Assembly (NCBI GenBank): GCA_038093975.1
Contig: JBBPTG010000218.1
Coordinates: 1-41,139, forward strand
Direction of reading: 5' to 3'
Origin: Chalciporus piperatus
Taxonomy: Eukaryota > Basidiomycota > Agaricomycetes > Boletales > Boletaceae
Length of the DNA stretch: 41,139 bases
Part shown: positions 30,288 to 40,265 of the stretch, piece by piece
Layout of the letters: every line of letters begins with the position of its first letter
Position numbering within the stretch: the stretch's first letter is position 1
Notes under the pieces: generated by a model
The model's database searches: none
What the model was told of the DNA's origin: nothing
What the model saw: the letters and a program-made list of their open reading frames with translations, nothing else
Position numbers and translations under genes: made by a program

Positions 30288-31410
30288 TTATGCTACCTGC
30301 GAGTCAGGGTCGTAAACTACTACATCCACACCCAACACTGGCGGTATGTCATGCTCGTCACTCAGAGTATCTCTGTATGGCCATACAAAGGACCTCATCA
30401 GCTGTTCCGAGTCGTCGTTTGCCCCCTCATCGACATATTGCATTTTCCTCTTCTGCAATTCCAGCTTAGCCTTCTCAAATTTGAAGCGGGCTCCTTCGAC
30501 ATATCCATTGTCGCCAAGTTTGAACTCGCGACGCAAACAATCCTCCATGTCGATCAGTTGGGTTAGTACGATACTATTTTCAACGATGTCGTCCGCGTAT
30601 TCAGGAACGTCGCGGCTTGGACGCGTCTCCAAGTTGGGGACAACGTCAGCGTAAGCGTCGGACAATGCGATCCTGGATCGCCAAAATCAGACGCAGAAGA
30701 ATGTCCCAGGATCACCATGGACGCACCGAAATACTAGCAGGCCATATTTCCATGTGCGGCCGGAGTACTCATCGAGTAAGACTCGGGTTTCGCGGGCCTC
30801 TACGTCCGAAATCGGGAGGGGAAATGCAGCTCCTTCAAATAACTTGGCGTACAGTTCTCGCTTTCGAAGCTCTTCTGCCGCATCCTTCTCGTCGATGTTG
30901 ATGTTCTTGAGGTAGAGCGAACTGGCGGTAGCAATTAATTCGAAGTTTTCGGGCGACCGGATCCTGTAAGGTATATCGTTCACGGAAAAGAGGGCTGGTG
31001 CCTTGAGCTGTAAGAATGCAGGTCCAACGCAAGTTCCTCGCCAGTCAATGATGGACGAGAGGGACAAAGGAGAGCGAGATGAGACGTCCCCCGATTGAGA
31101 GTTGATGAAAATATCTGATGCCGCAAGAAGTCCATGGTGGCCACTTCGCTCGCTGTCGCAAAGTGAGCGGGCCCAGCGAGGGATGTAGGGAATTTCGCGA
31201 TGGCTTCGCGACCGGTGTCGAAGCGAAGGAGAAACACTCTGTTGAAAGTTTCGCTGATTTTGAGCATGTCAGTCACGGCACTTGCACCAGTCGCTTCAGC
31301 TGCAAGCTGACAAAAGGCGGGAATGTTGAACGAGATGGTTCTCGCTGCGTGGTGTTCCATATTGTTGCATAGCCAGCTCCCCGACGTGTGTCGATAAATC
31401 GAGTCTAGGT
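30288..31410 (-). pseudogene. APH-family gene, right copy with 667-bp deletion
   Basis: Begins with RHTSGSWLCNN near 31390 and TISFNIPAFCQLAAEATG, then GPAHFATASEVATMDFLR, after which it jumps to HQIFSSTLN. Relative to the left copy, positions equivalent to 13253-13919 (667 bp, not a multiple of three) are gone, removing the ATP-site end and the HxD motif and shifting the frame. Downstream exons remain recognisable (SSIIDWRGTCVGPAFLQ, LRKRELYAKLFEGAAF, RTWKYGLLVFR). The last exon keeps a stretch (LETRPSRDVPEYADD, NSIVLTQLIDMEDC) that the left copy has lost, and ends DPDSQVA. Confidence 0.85.
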
Positions 31411-31576
31411 CTATGATGATTCGAACTTGAAGTCAGTAGTAGGCTGGTCATGAATCATATACCAACTCGCCTGGCTGAAATTTGATGTGAGTATTGCTGA
31501 CCGGAATACTTGCATTTCTTATGCTCGATAATCTCGGAAGGCAGCCTGGGCGAACTTATTGAATATTTAGTAAGTA

Positions 31577-31956
31577 GTGTTCGGAGAGACCGATGTGTTC
31601 ACTGACGTTTCATCGTTCGGTGCTCGGGTTGTCGAACACTCCAAGTCGAGGGTGAGGGAGATGCCTTGCCAGTGGAGACCGCTCGTGTGGGGTCATTATA
31701 CGGGTATGGTTGAAGTCCGGCCAATATTTGCCAAGGTCAGTGTCGAAATTCTGTCCCTGTCAATGTCAAACACGTCAATAATGTCAAACGCGTCAATTTC
31801 AAACGCGATGTTAAGTTCGTTTCAAGCGATAACTCGGAAGATATAGTTCCCAAGGAGGAATGGGAGGGCGAATTATGTATCGTCGCAGCATTTGGCAAAG
31901 CCTTCATGGATCATGATAATGACTCGGAGTGGCGAATAAACGACTTGCCAGTGTGA
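31577..31956 (+). CDS. Short gene with NVK repeats, right copy
   Basis: Plus-strand counterpart of the left NVK gene: DVFTDVSSFGARVVEHSKSR, then VNVKHVNNVKRVNFKRDVK, SSDNSEDIVPKEEWEGEL, GKAFMDHDNDSEW and INDLPV with a TGA at 31954-31956. Frame-preserving indels relative to the left copy (6 nt at MPCQWRP, 3 nt in the NVK run, 9 nt after DIVP) argue for coding. The start and the intron near 31700 are not fixed. Confidence 0.5.
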
Positions 31957-32731
31957 AATAAATGTCGCATTCATTGCTGCCCGAGAATACGATTCGATCA
32001 CTGACTTAGCTCAGGCTGGTATCATTCTTCCGATGTTAGGGTGCGTAATTCTTGGATGACTGGAAAACAACCAGCTGAAGTTGCCGCTGGACGACAGTTG
32101 AGAGGACAGAGCAAATGCTACTGTAATTATAATCTAAACATGTTATCATCAACTTATCCGAAGACGATTGTGCGAGGGTTCTGTTATGCGAATTATGGAC
32201 TTCAGGGGGGGCAGCGATCAACTTGAATTTAAAGTCACCCGAATCAGGAACGCGATTGGGACACACATGCTGAAGCGTTGCCGCTGAGAAAAGTGGTCGA
32301 GCTTCATCGATTCATCGACCACCCGAGAGCAAATTCCTCTTGCTCTTGACACGCCAACTAGGTAGACGGGCTGGGCCAAGGGAGTCGTCGTTGCAGGTTG
32401 GGGGACAGGCCGTGCTACTGTACCGACAATCGTCTCCAGACCAAGCGAGCCCAAAGTCGTTGGACGAACTCGTTGATTATCTTTCTGAGCTGCGCCTACC
32501 TGAGCGTTGCGGGCGAGACCGCAACGTGCGGCTGCATTATCTCTCGTCGCTGGCATAGTTGAGACATGACAACGCATAATCCCTCAGAAATACGAGGACC
32601 TGAAGGAGATGCTCAATCTGCATGCTCCGCATTGATGACATCCAACGATGATGAATAAAGACAGATGTAGCGTGTGTCAGGAAAATGAAATACAAGAGCG
32701 GCATGGACAGCGCAGCGTACTGTGAATAACG
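31957..32731. other. Arm spacer with paired open frame, right copy
   Basis: Counterpart of 11665-12435. The 119-codon frame (32577-32218, minus) is kept, with about nine replacements, but the evidence for a protein is weak, as noted for the left arm. Nothing else is recognised. Confidence 0.4.
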
Positions 32732-34159
32732 TTATTTCTGAACGAGACCGTCCTTTCCTTTTTTCTTCTTCTTCTGTGACGGAGCACTTTCAGTTGTACC
32801 CTTCCCCGTAGTTGTCTCTACAGGTCCGGTGGGTGCGGCCGATCCGATGTCGGACTCGGGCTCCCGAGATCGTTTTTTGCCCGAGGGATGATTATCTTGA
32901 AATTTCCCATCGATTTGAGTCCGAGAGACAACGGTCGATGGGGAATGTGAGGCGGACGATCCGTCGGGTGCTGTGGCTACAGTTGATGGCAGAGGTTGCA
33001 CGGACTCGTTCGACGATGGAGGCACGACGATCCGAGGTTCGGATAGAACGGCGCGATACGTCTTGCGTGTTTCTATAAACGTGTCAACGGTACGTGAAAG
33101 TAACACCAGAGGGCGAAGGACTGACGTGCTCGCAAGACGAGAGATTTGGGCGTGACAGTCGATGCATCGTGAGCGAGGTTCTGAGCTAACCCGAGCAAAG
33201 CGATTCTGCCGAAACACGAAACGGACAACGATAATGAGCCAAATCACGTGTGAGGATTGGAGGGAAGGGTTTCGAGGCGATGGGAGAAGTGCCTTGAAGA
33301 CTTACAAGTTGTGAACGTCCCTTGGTGCTCTATAATCCCCTTCTCCGATAACACCACCACTAGCTATGATTCCCTTTCCCTTCGTCACCCGAACAACTTC
33401 TCTCGCAGCTGCCCACCAGTTTCGCTTCGCGGTCATCCCCGTATCGGTTACTCCAAGGCTCGTCTGACTCGACTCTGGGTCACCGAGAGCGCCAGCATAG
33501 TTGATCTCGAAAACGGCACCGTTTTTAATGGCCGTTCGGACGAGCGTATGTTTGAGATGGAACGGCAGTCGTGGGAGGGTGAGCGGTAGCGAGATGATAT
33601 GAGCAGTCAGTGGGGATGGAATACTGTGCGTAAGACATGCTGCAGAGAATGTAGTTGCAGTGGTAGGCGCTAGCGCAATGACATCGTATGATTGAACTAG
33701 CGATGCATTCGCAGTAATCTGAAGTCTCTGTATGAGCCATACAGTGGAAAACGAGCCAAAAAAAACCACGCACGAGACCAAACCCTTTCTCGCTATCTTC
33801 ATCGATGTTGATCGTCAACCTCTTCAAAAACACGATCCCAGTCCTCTTCCTCAGCTGGGGCAACAGCGAGTCCAATGTGTTGACATGGGTCTTGAAGTCG
33901 ATTTTCTTGTCGACGGTCTGGTTGAGCGCGATGACGGTGTATCCTACTGCACTTTGAGATGTCAGCATGAAGAATAGAGTGCAAGAAAAGACTGACAATG
34001 GACGAGGAGGTCGACACGAGCCTCGATGGCGGCGATTTGAGCTGGTGTAAATACGGCGGCGTTGGCTACTTGGGGCTGTTTTCCTTTGCTCTTTTTCGAC
34101 TGTTGCGAGGCTCCATGACCTTGATGTGCGACGACGGGGACGTTGAGGTCAAAATACAT
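32732..34159 (-). CDS. RPP1: RNase P/MRP subunit p30 (RPP1), intact copy, 389 aa
   Basis: Five minus-strand exons (34159-33997, 33946-33774, 33718-33306, 33205-33126, 33072-32732) sum to 1170 nt, a 389-aa protein. It starts MYFDLNVPVVAHQG and continues LGYTVIALNQTVDKK, KRLTINIDEDSEKG, SLVQSYDVIALAPTTATTFS, KNGAVFEINYAGALGD, KGIIASGGVIGEGDYRAPRD, LGLAQNLAHDAST, KTYRAVLSEPRIVV, and ends in a lysine-rich tail GPVET.. to GLVQK. These are the order and motifs of the Rpp30/Rpp1 family, a TIM-barrel-like protein subunit of nuclear RNase P (tRNA 5' processing) and RNase MRP (rRNA processing). It is the only complete copy in the window and probably the functional one. The upstream flank differs from those of the left-arm copies before about 34190. 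Confidence 0.9.
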
Positions 34160-34170
34160 TATAGTGTTAC

Positions 34171-34736
34171 TCGAGGAGTCAAATATAGATGCAAATATAA
34201 TCTGGGCTGAGGACGAGGAAATCCCCAGTCCCGCACCGCGTTAGCTAAGCTGAGCTAAGCGGGTCGCCCGTTTCGGGAACGAGGCGCGAGGTGGCACGCC
34301 GGTGTGGCGGTGCAGAGACCCCGGCGAGCGAGTTGGCGTGAGTTGCAACCGCGAGGTCGGGAGCGAGGTCGGGATCGCGCTGAGGGTGTGTCCACGAGCG
34401 TAGATTTTTGAACGAACGAAAATTGAATGACGAGTGCGGTCCGTGCAGCTGGCGATGATACTGACGAGGGGAGTCCCCGAAACGCGCTGCTGTAACTCCG
34501 TGGTCGCGTACGACTCGCGTAAGCTTTAGGACTGTAGATTTCCGTTCCGCACCTCGCTGATCCCTCGCAGGGACGACAGTCCTCCTCTCTGCCAAAATGG
34601 AGAGGTCCCCTCGAGCCCTTCGGAAATCTACAGTCCCATCTCTTAGCGAGCTACAGTCCCCTCGGCTAAACTTTTTTTTCAGGACCCTCTTCTTCTTTCT
34701 CTTATCTCCTCGCCCCCCATCCACCTCTCTCAGTGT
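34171..34736. other. Upstream region of intact RPP1; no gene called
   Basis: GC-rich, with repeated gcgaggtcgggagcgaggtcggg and the palindromic gctaagctgagctaagc near 34243-34259. It should contain the RPP1 promoter. Open frames on both strands look like compositional artefacts. Confidence 0.45.
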
Positions 34737-35870
34737 ATGTACCTCGGCTCTCGCTCAAGTCTTGTTCGACAGGCTCTCGGTACTCCGTCAAACCTTTTTC
34801 TCTTTCCCTTGGATCGCTTTCGGACGAAAATGACGCATCGAGAGTCCATCGATGCAAGCGATGCAGCCGAGAGTGTCGGAGAGTCAACGAAGACAACGGG
34901 CGACAACGACGACGAGAACGGTCGGTCGTGCACGCCAATTGAACCCCGCAGACAGGCGAAGCTCCCAGACGAAGCTGGCAAGGGTGGAGATCAAGTGGGC
35001 GAGGTTGAGGAGTCGCGAAAACGGTCAGGCGAGTCGAAAGACGTCGCAGGTATCGCGAACGAAGACGGCGACGAGACTCACCATACAGAAGACCCCACCG
35101 ACCAAGTCGACGACTTGACAAAACCGCCGGATGACGCAGACAAGTGAAACATGTCGAAAGACACTGTGGAGGCGACTGGCGACGAAAAAAGTCGTCCAGG
35201 TGAGCCCACAGAGCCTCCCAACAAGGCTGAGGGCACATCGATCTGATTCGACGAGCGCGAAGAAGTCGCGAGCGAAAACGAAGAGGTCAAGACTGCATGG
35301 GTGAATGTCGAGGTGTCGAGGATGGAGATAGCCCTCCAAGTCGAGCCATGGGGTGAGTGGACTGTCGAGACGAATCGCGAATGAGCGGGAAGCATCGTGC
35401 ACAAATGCAGATGCACGACGACGAACCAGAGACATCTTCCCACCTCCCACCACCCATTCCCAGTCCCAACGAGCATTCCCGATGCCGAACGAGGGAGTAC
35501 GACGACGATAAAGACAAGTCGAGCACACGATGCAATCACCCCGATGCACAGACAACACAGACAACGCTGCGCGACCAAACGGTCGAAGTGAGAGCCGCCG
35601 GCCACTCACCATGTCGAATCGAGTCGAGGAGACGAGTGAGAGAGCTCGAGGGAAGTGTCGAGAGACAGGGGGAGCACCAGAGTGACTCTGGGAAACATGC
35701 CAAACGCGACGGCATGGACAACGCAACAAGCGAATGCGACCGCGACTCGAAACGAGTCCAGGCGAAGACACTGGCACTAGTAACGAGAAAACGTGTCAAG
35801 ACCAACGCTGCACGCGCAAGTTGGTTGACTAGTACTACGCACCTAGGCCGTCACCACCACCATTGTTGAG
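34737..35870 (+). pseudogene. Degenerate charged ORF, CGA-rich region
   Basis: Plus-strand frame starting at 34831 (MTHRESIDASDAAESVGEST) is very rich in Glu, Asp, Lys and Ser. It is broken by TGA codons (35145, 35244, 35382) that each could arise from CGA by C to T, and continues in another frame to 35869 (SRRRVRELEGSVERQ ..HHHHC). I do not recognise it; it may be a remnant of a retroelement coding region or of a disordered-protein gene. 35871-36340 holds nothing convincing. Confidence 0.4.
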
Positions 35871-36344
35871 GCCGACGAATTCGAGTACCACCACCTGCGC
35901 GAATGGGGCCTTGAGTAGTTCTCAAGGACTCTCTTTCGGCCTCTCAAAAATGTTTTTTGTTAATAATCCTACTGGTACATGTAGAACGAGGTTTTAAAAT
36001 GAAACATTGTCTCCCGCTCGCCCTCGTCGTTTCATTTTTCACGCTGGATGTCGCGCCATTCGTGAATGGTGTCCGTGGTCTTGCCTGTATGTAGATACAA
36101 CGCGGCGTGGCGGTGTGTGGCAGTGCCCGATCGGGACTGTGGCCATCACCAAATTTACTCCAATATGCTAATACATTGTATGACCTTGGAAGTCCATCCA
36201 TCCCTGTCTGACGGAGACGCCCACCGTAGGGACTGTGGCTTTTTCACCCGAATCAATACGACATGCCTCTGTATGCCTCCTGTCGAACGTGGACATGCCA
36301 GTGATCTTCATCTGTGAACATTGCGTCCATGAAATCTTGAGTAC

Positions 36345-36716
36345 CGTCACGCTACGCCAATCCCCGGCTCACCCTGCACGATGATAATCTCTCCAAGCTT
36401 CGACAGCACCTCTTGGAAAGCTGCGAAAACTATGTTCTAAACTATCTACCTACCCGCCTTCTTCGCACCAGCGACATGACGTTCGTGACTAGAACCGAGT
36501 ACTAGGAGGCAGAGAAACCACGGATAGACAAGAAACTGAAGGAAGATCTGCGCAAGAAGATATTCGTAAAGTCCATGTCAGGCATTGATGCAGACAAGTC
36601 GTCACCCGACAATTGGGATCTATTGACTTGGGGTCACGAAGCCGCGGACATACGGCGAGATGCAGTGAGAAATTGTCTCATCTCGGACACCATTCTCATC
36701 TCATTGAACCCGGTAG
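36345..36716 (+). pseudogene. Conserved coding remnant upstream of HET (right copy)
   Basis: Plus-strand frame RYANPRLTLHDDNLSKLRQ, LLESCENYVLNYLPTRLLR, TSDMTFVTRTEY, then a TAG (position about 36504) where the left copy has Trp, then EAEKPRIDKK, SPDNWDLLTWGHEAADI and ISLNP. So each copy of this stretch has its own disabling change. The relation to the following HET frame (an intron ending TAG at 36714-36716) is not settled. Confidence 0.5.
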
Positions 36717-37966
36717 TACATTCGGAAGTTATTCAAATTCGCTATATTCTCGCATCACTGGGGCGTAGACGAGCCCCAATTCCGCGCCATATCCGAGAGG
36801 AATTCGGGCGACCCGTTCACGCTCGTAGGGCTGGGGTATGAGAAGCTGCTCAATTTCTGCGACAAAGCCAGAACCGACTTCGGTTGCCAGTACGTCTGGT
36901 CAGACACCTGCTGTATCGACAAGGAGAGCAGCGTCGAACTTGACGAGGCGATTCGCTCCATGTACCGTTGGTACAGCATCGCGACTGTTTGCATCGTCCA
37001 TCTAGCGCAGTCCACAACCGTGGACGATTTCGGATCTGAACCATGGTTCACAAGAGGGTGGACTTTACAGGAGCTCCTCGCGCCGCGGGTGATCAAGTTT
37101 TATGGGAAGGACTGGCAACCTATCTCTCGCGAGGAAAATGTGAAGGGCGACAAGGCTATCAAAGAAATCTGGATGGCTATCGAGTTGGTCACGGGGATCT
37201 CGCGCAACGACCTTTGGCAGTTCTTCCCTTCTCGTGACAGGGTAGCGGAGAAGATGGTGTGGGCATCCAAGCGGCGGACGATGAAAATTGAGGATGTTGC
37301 ATACTCACTCCTTGGACTATTCGACATCAACATGCTGATTGCGTATGGCGAAGCGGACAGGGCGTGGTACAGGCTGATGGGAGCGATCGTGAACGCATGT
37401 ACTGACGCATCGTTCTTCGCGTGGGCGGGGAAGCCTTCGCCCTACTCCCGTGCCTTCCCCTCGTCGCCGACATGCTACATGAGATTAGATCCTCGAATTC
37501 CTGCCAGCTCGTTCAATCGTCGACATCCTTCGTACGAAGTAACCAAGCTCGGGGTGCTTGTCAAACTTCTCATGATCCCAATTCGCTGTAACGTCCTCGG
37601 GGATGACAACGGTCGAGAAATCGGCCTTGCTATCACTCCTCATAGCCTAGAGCCCTTCTTAGTTGGGCTGAGATTCCGCATCGTGGTATGGAGGATTATA
37701 TGCTGGGGATCGTCAACTTCCGTAGTAGAGATGACGATGCCTCTGTTGAGGACGGGGACCAATGTCATTGCTTGGTATTAGCGAGAGAGCATACCGATGA
37801 CCTGGGTTGGATCAAGGTGAATACGGAATGTGTGATCGTCGTCCGCTCTGTAGATGATATTTGTCAATCATGCGATAACGTACTGTTGTATCATACAGGA
37901 GGCTATCATGGCGACCTTCTCCGACGTGCTCACCGGTACAACCCTGTTATCGAAACTGTTGATTAG
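36717..37966 (+). pseudogene. HET-domain gene, right copy with one frameshift
   Basis: From 36717 the frame gives KLFKFAIFSHHWGVDEPQF, YVWSDTCCIDKESS, SMYRWYSIATVCIVHL, EPWFTRGWTLQELLAP, YSLLGLFDINMLIAYGE, all blocks of a fungal HET protein that provokes incompatibility-type cell death. It is longer and cleaner than the left copy. After LEPFLVGLRFR (near 37676-37690) the frame shifts by one; the downstream frame (DYMLGIVNFRSRDDD, HCLVLAREHTDDLGWIKV, VIVVRSVDD) is clearly the normal C-terminus and stops at 37964-37966. Either a single-base loss or an unusual intron explains this. B2 lies convergently downstream. Confidence 0.85.
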
Positions 37967-38689
37967 GATGTGTTGCTGAACTACGTACAGCAACGACGCC
38001 TATCTCGTACTGGTTACTCTTAGCCCGCCATGTGAATGCAAAGAACTTGCTAGTATACTTTGAAAGTCCCTCCGACAGGGACTGGATCTTGATCATCCAT
38101 TACCCCTAGGGTGGCGGCCTGAAACATTGCTCCGCGAAGTTCTTTGTGCACTGGTACCAGATTGTGCCATTGGTGGGCGCAGCCCCAATAAAATACTGCT
38201 CAAACAAGTTCTATCCAATCTTTTCGAAAACGAGATAACAGCTGGCACTCTTGAAAGCGACTTCGGCAATTGTGAGCCGAGAGTGCATGTTCTACTGCAA
38301 AGATACTTTCCTGTAGAATCTGATCGCTTTGGCTATTGAGATATGCTTCTCCATTCCATTGGCGGCGTTCCGCAGTGCTTCCAGGGTCCTCACAAAAATC
38401 TAAGGACGCATAGGCGGTGACTTGCTGGCAGGTGAGTCAAAGAATGGATAGAGTAATTTTGTCACACAGGAAACACACCGGCGAGAGCGCACCCTGCGAG
38501 GACTAGTCAGGCTTTGCGAACGTTTACAAGTACAAAAGAGGGACAGCGGAACAGCGTGGAATGACAAATAAAGCCTAGAAAAGTTCATATGCATAGACAG
38601 CGTGGTGGCCAAATTATGGCAATAAGAGATAGGAAACAATGAGCATATCAGATTCCCCAGCGATACAAGGTAAAAGTCAATGGGCTCAC
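37967..38689. repeat. HET to B2 spacer, partly shared with the left arm
   Basis: 38215-38275 is the inverted counterpart of 8080-8165, and about 38340-38689 is the inverted 3' module of the small-protein family (ccattccattggc, ggcggtgacttgc, cgcaaagcctgac-like). An ATG frame at 38127-38339 is not conserved in the left arm and I do not call it. Confidence 0.55.
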
Positions 38690-39170
38690 CTATTTTTTTT
38701 TTGGGTCCCCGGAGTACCACATCGGGTCTATGTTAGGATCGATAGAAAGTATGGTCCGCAGGTCTTCAATCACTTTCTTTGTGTCAGGACGCTCACTCTT
38801 CTTCAGCCAGTTGGAATAGAGACACAACACAGTGTGGCATTTGCTCACGGGTTGCAACGGTAAGCGGCGGCTGAGGTTGGGGTACCCGACCAGCTCTTGT
38901 AATTTCTGGACCCCGTCCTTGCAACCATGCTCCACCTTGAATTTGTGGAATTGTTGAACGCTAAGGGGAAGTCCAAAGAAGAAAATGTCGGGCTTATTGT
39001 TGTCCTGGGTTGATTCAAACTCGTCTCGAAGGGTAAGCATAGGAGCGCGCGAGGCGTCAAGCACGAGTTGTTGCTAGATGGCAGAGTCAATAAATGTGGC
39101 CGCTGAAAGAATGAACGGCACAAACTGCTATGCGCTGCTGTCGGATCTCAGCTTTAGTGGCCCGGGGCAT
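38690..39170 (-). CDS. Small-protein family member B2 (142 aa)
   Basis: Exons 39170-39126 and 39073-38690 on the minus strand encode 142 aa starting MPRATKAEIRQQRIA, the inverted sister of B1. Both splice sites (gtttgt..ctag), the upstream acaattcaaacctacaATG and all family motifs (FFFGLPLSVQQF, HTVLCLYSN, IEDLR, PMWYSG) are kept; differences from B1 are scattered single residues and no indel. It sits convergent to the right-arm HET gene, as A does to the left-arm HET gene. Function unknown. Confidence 0.75.
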
Positions 39171-39205
39171 TGTAGGTTTGAATTGTTGCGGGTACCTGTG
39201 CGTTC

Positions 39206-40246
39206 GTGTTTTTAACTGGGACAAACAATGGCATCCATGATCGAACGCCACTGAACACACAACTTCTCGCTCCCGAACATGCACAATTCCCAGGATTAGT
39301 TGAAGGACACACAGCGAGGACATCCACGGATACCACTGCCACGTCGATAGCGAACGCGATTGAAGACTCGATGGATAACCTCCAGAGCATACTGCTCGAC
39401 GAACAGAAGGAAGAACTTACCAGCGACACTGAAGATGCATTCAGAGCACCGATTGGTGCAGAGAACAACTCGGACACCCCACAAAGACTGGGCAGCAACG
39501 ACTATGAATGGACCCGATCACGCATGCCAAACGAGCCATAAAGGCGGACCAAACCACGAGGACTACCTAACAAACTCGTGAGGGTCATGAGCGCAATCGG
39601 AGGGTTCGAGCGCGCTAGTCAAGGCCTCGAGCGTCGAAGCGGACACATCGAGCCAGAGCCATTCGACGGCATTACGGACTCGAGGAGGCGATCACGAGCG
39701 GGCAAAAAGCAAATCGAGCGGACACGTCAAAGCATCGGACGGCTGGGTTGTCGCGCGATATGCTCGACGAGACATACCAAGACTCCATGGAACAGGGTGC
39801 AGTCCTCCACCACTTTGTATGACGACAACCCCGTTCCTTCGACCTACATCGGTGTCGGTTTCCGAATATTCATCGACTTCCTATTCGCGCAATCACTCTC
39901 CTGCTTCGCTCTCGTCGTCCTTTGGGCCGTGTTGGGTATGCTCTTAGCGGACGTCACTCCCTATGTCTGGCGCGATTCCGGTCTCCGACAACTATACCAT
40001 CACGTACGAAGAGACATTCGTCATGCCAAACGAGCTGTCCCACGTATCAGAATAAATAAAAAACAATCTCCCAAGTGTCAACTTGTTCAAACATTCGCGT
40101 TCATAGTCGTATCAGGTTCGATCCAGAGCGACAGAGCGAACTCATCTGGCTACGAAGAAATACGATACGACGAGTCGCAAGAGCCATTCGACGGCTTCAC
40201 GGCCCACTCGAGGAGACACTCGCGAGCGGGAACAAAAGCGAATTGA
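39206..40246 (+). pseudogene. Degenerate frame with one membrane segment
   Basis: One reading frame stays open from 39206 to 40246 apart from a single TAA at 39539-39541. It starts MFLTGTNNGIHDRTP; its second half has a hydrophobic run, FIDFLFAQSLSCFALVVLW and AVLGMLLADVTPYVW (about 39868-39970), likely one membrane helix. The rest is Arg-rich. No family is recognised. Its CGA-rich composition resembles 34831-35870. It may be a decayed gene or a remnant of a mobile element. Confidence 0.35.
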
Positions 40247-40265
40247 GCGTTCACGTCAAGTCATC
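39655..40265 (+). repeat. About 85-bp imperfect direct repeat
   Basis: The stretch agccattcgacggc..actcgagga..gcgagcggg..acgtcaa is found at 39655-39738 and 40180-40265, about 525 bp apart, and reads EPFDGI/FT.SRRRSRAG in the same frame. The repeats flank the membrane-segment portion. Confidence 0.8.

Larger units (their letters stand above)
27955..34170 (-). repeat. Right arm of the large inverted duplication
   Basis: Reverse-complement counterpart of about 8500-9845 and 11478-17440. Identity is high by eye around gene X and its flank and lower around RPP1 and APH. It contains its own changes: a 667-bp deletion in APH and an RPP1 fragment where the left arm has the hairpin and the 5' part of gene Y. 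Confidence 0.85.

Noticed and set aside
36717..37781. Treating the right HET frame as a complete gene ending at 37781
   Set aside because: The next frame (37688-37966) carries the conserved HET-protein C-terminus, so 37781 is a frameshift stop.
38127..38339. 70-codon ATG frame after the right-arm HET gene
   Set aside because: The left-arm counterpart (8080-8165) does not keep the frame; more likely spacer.
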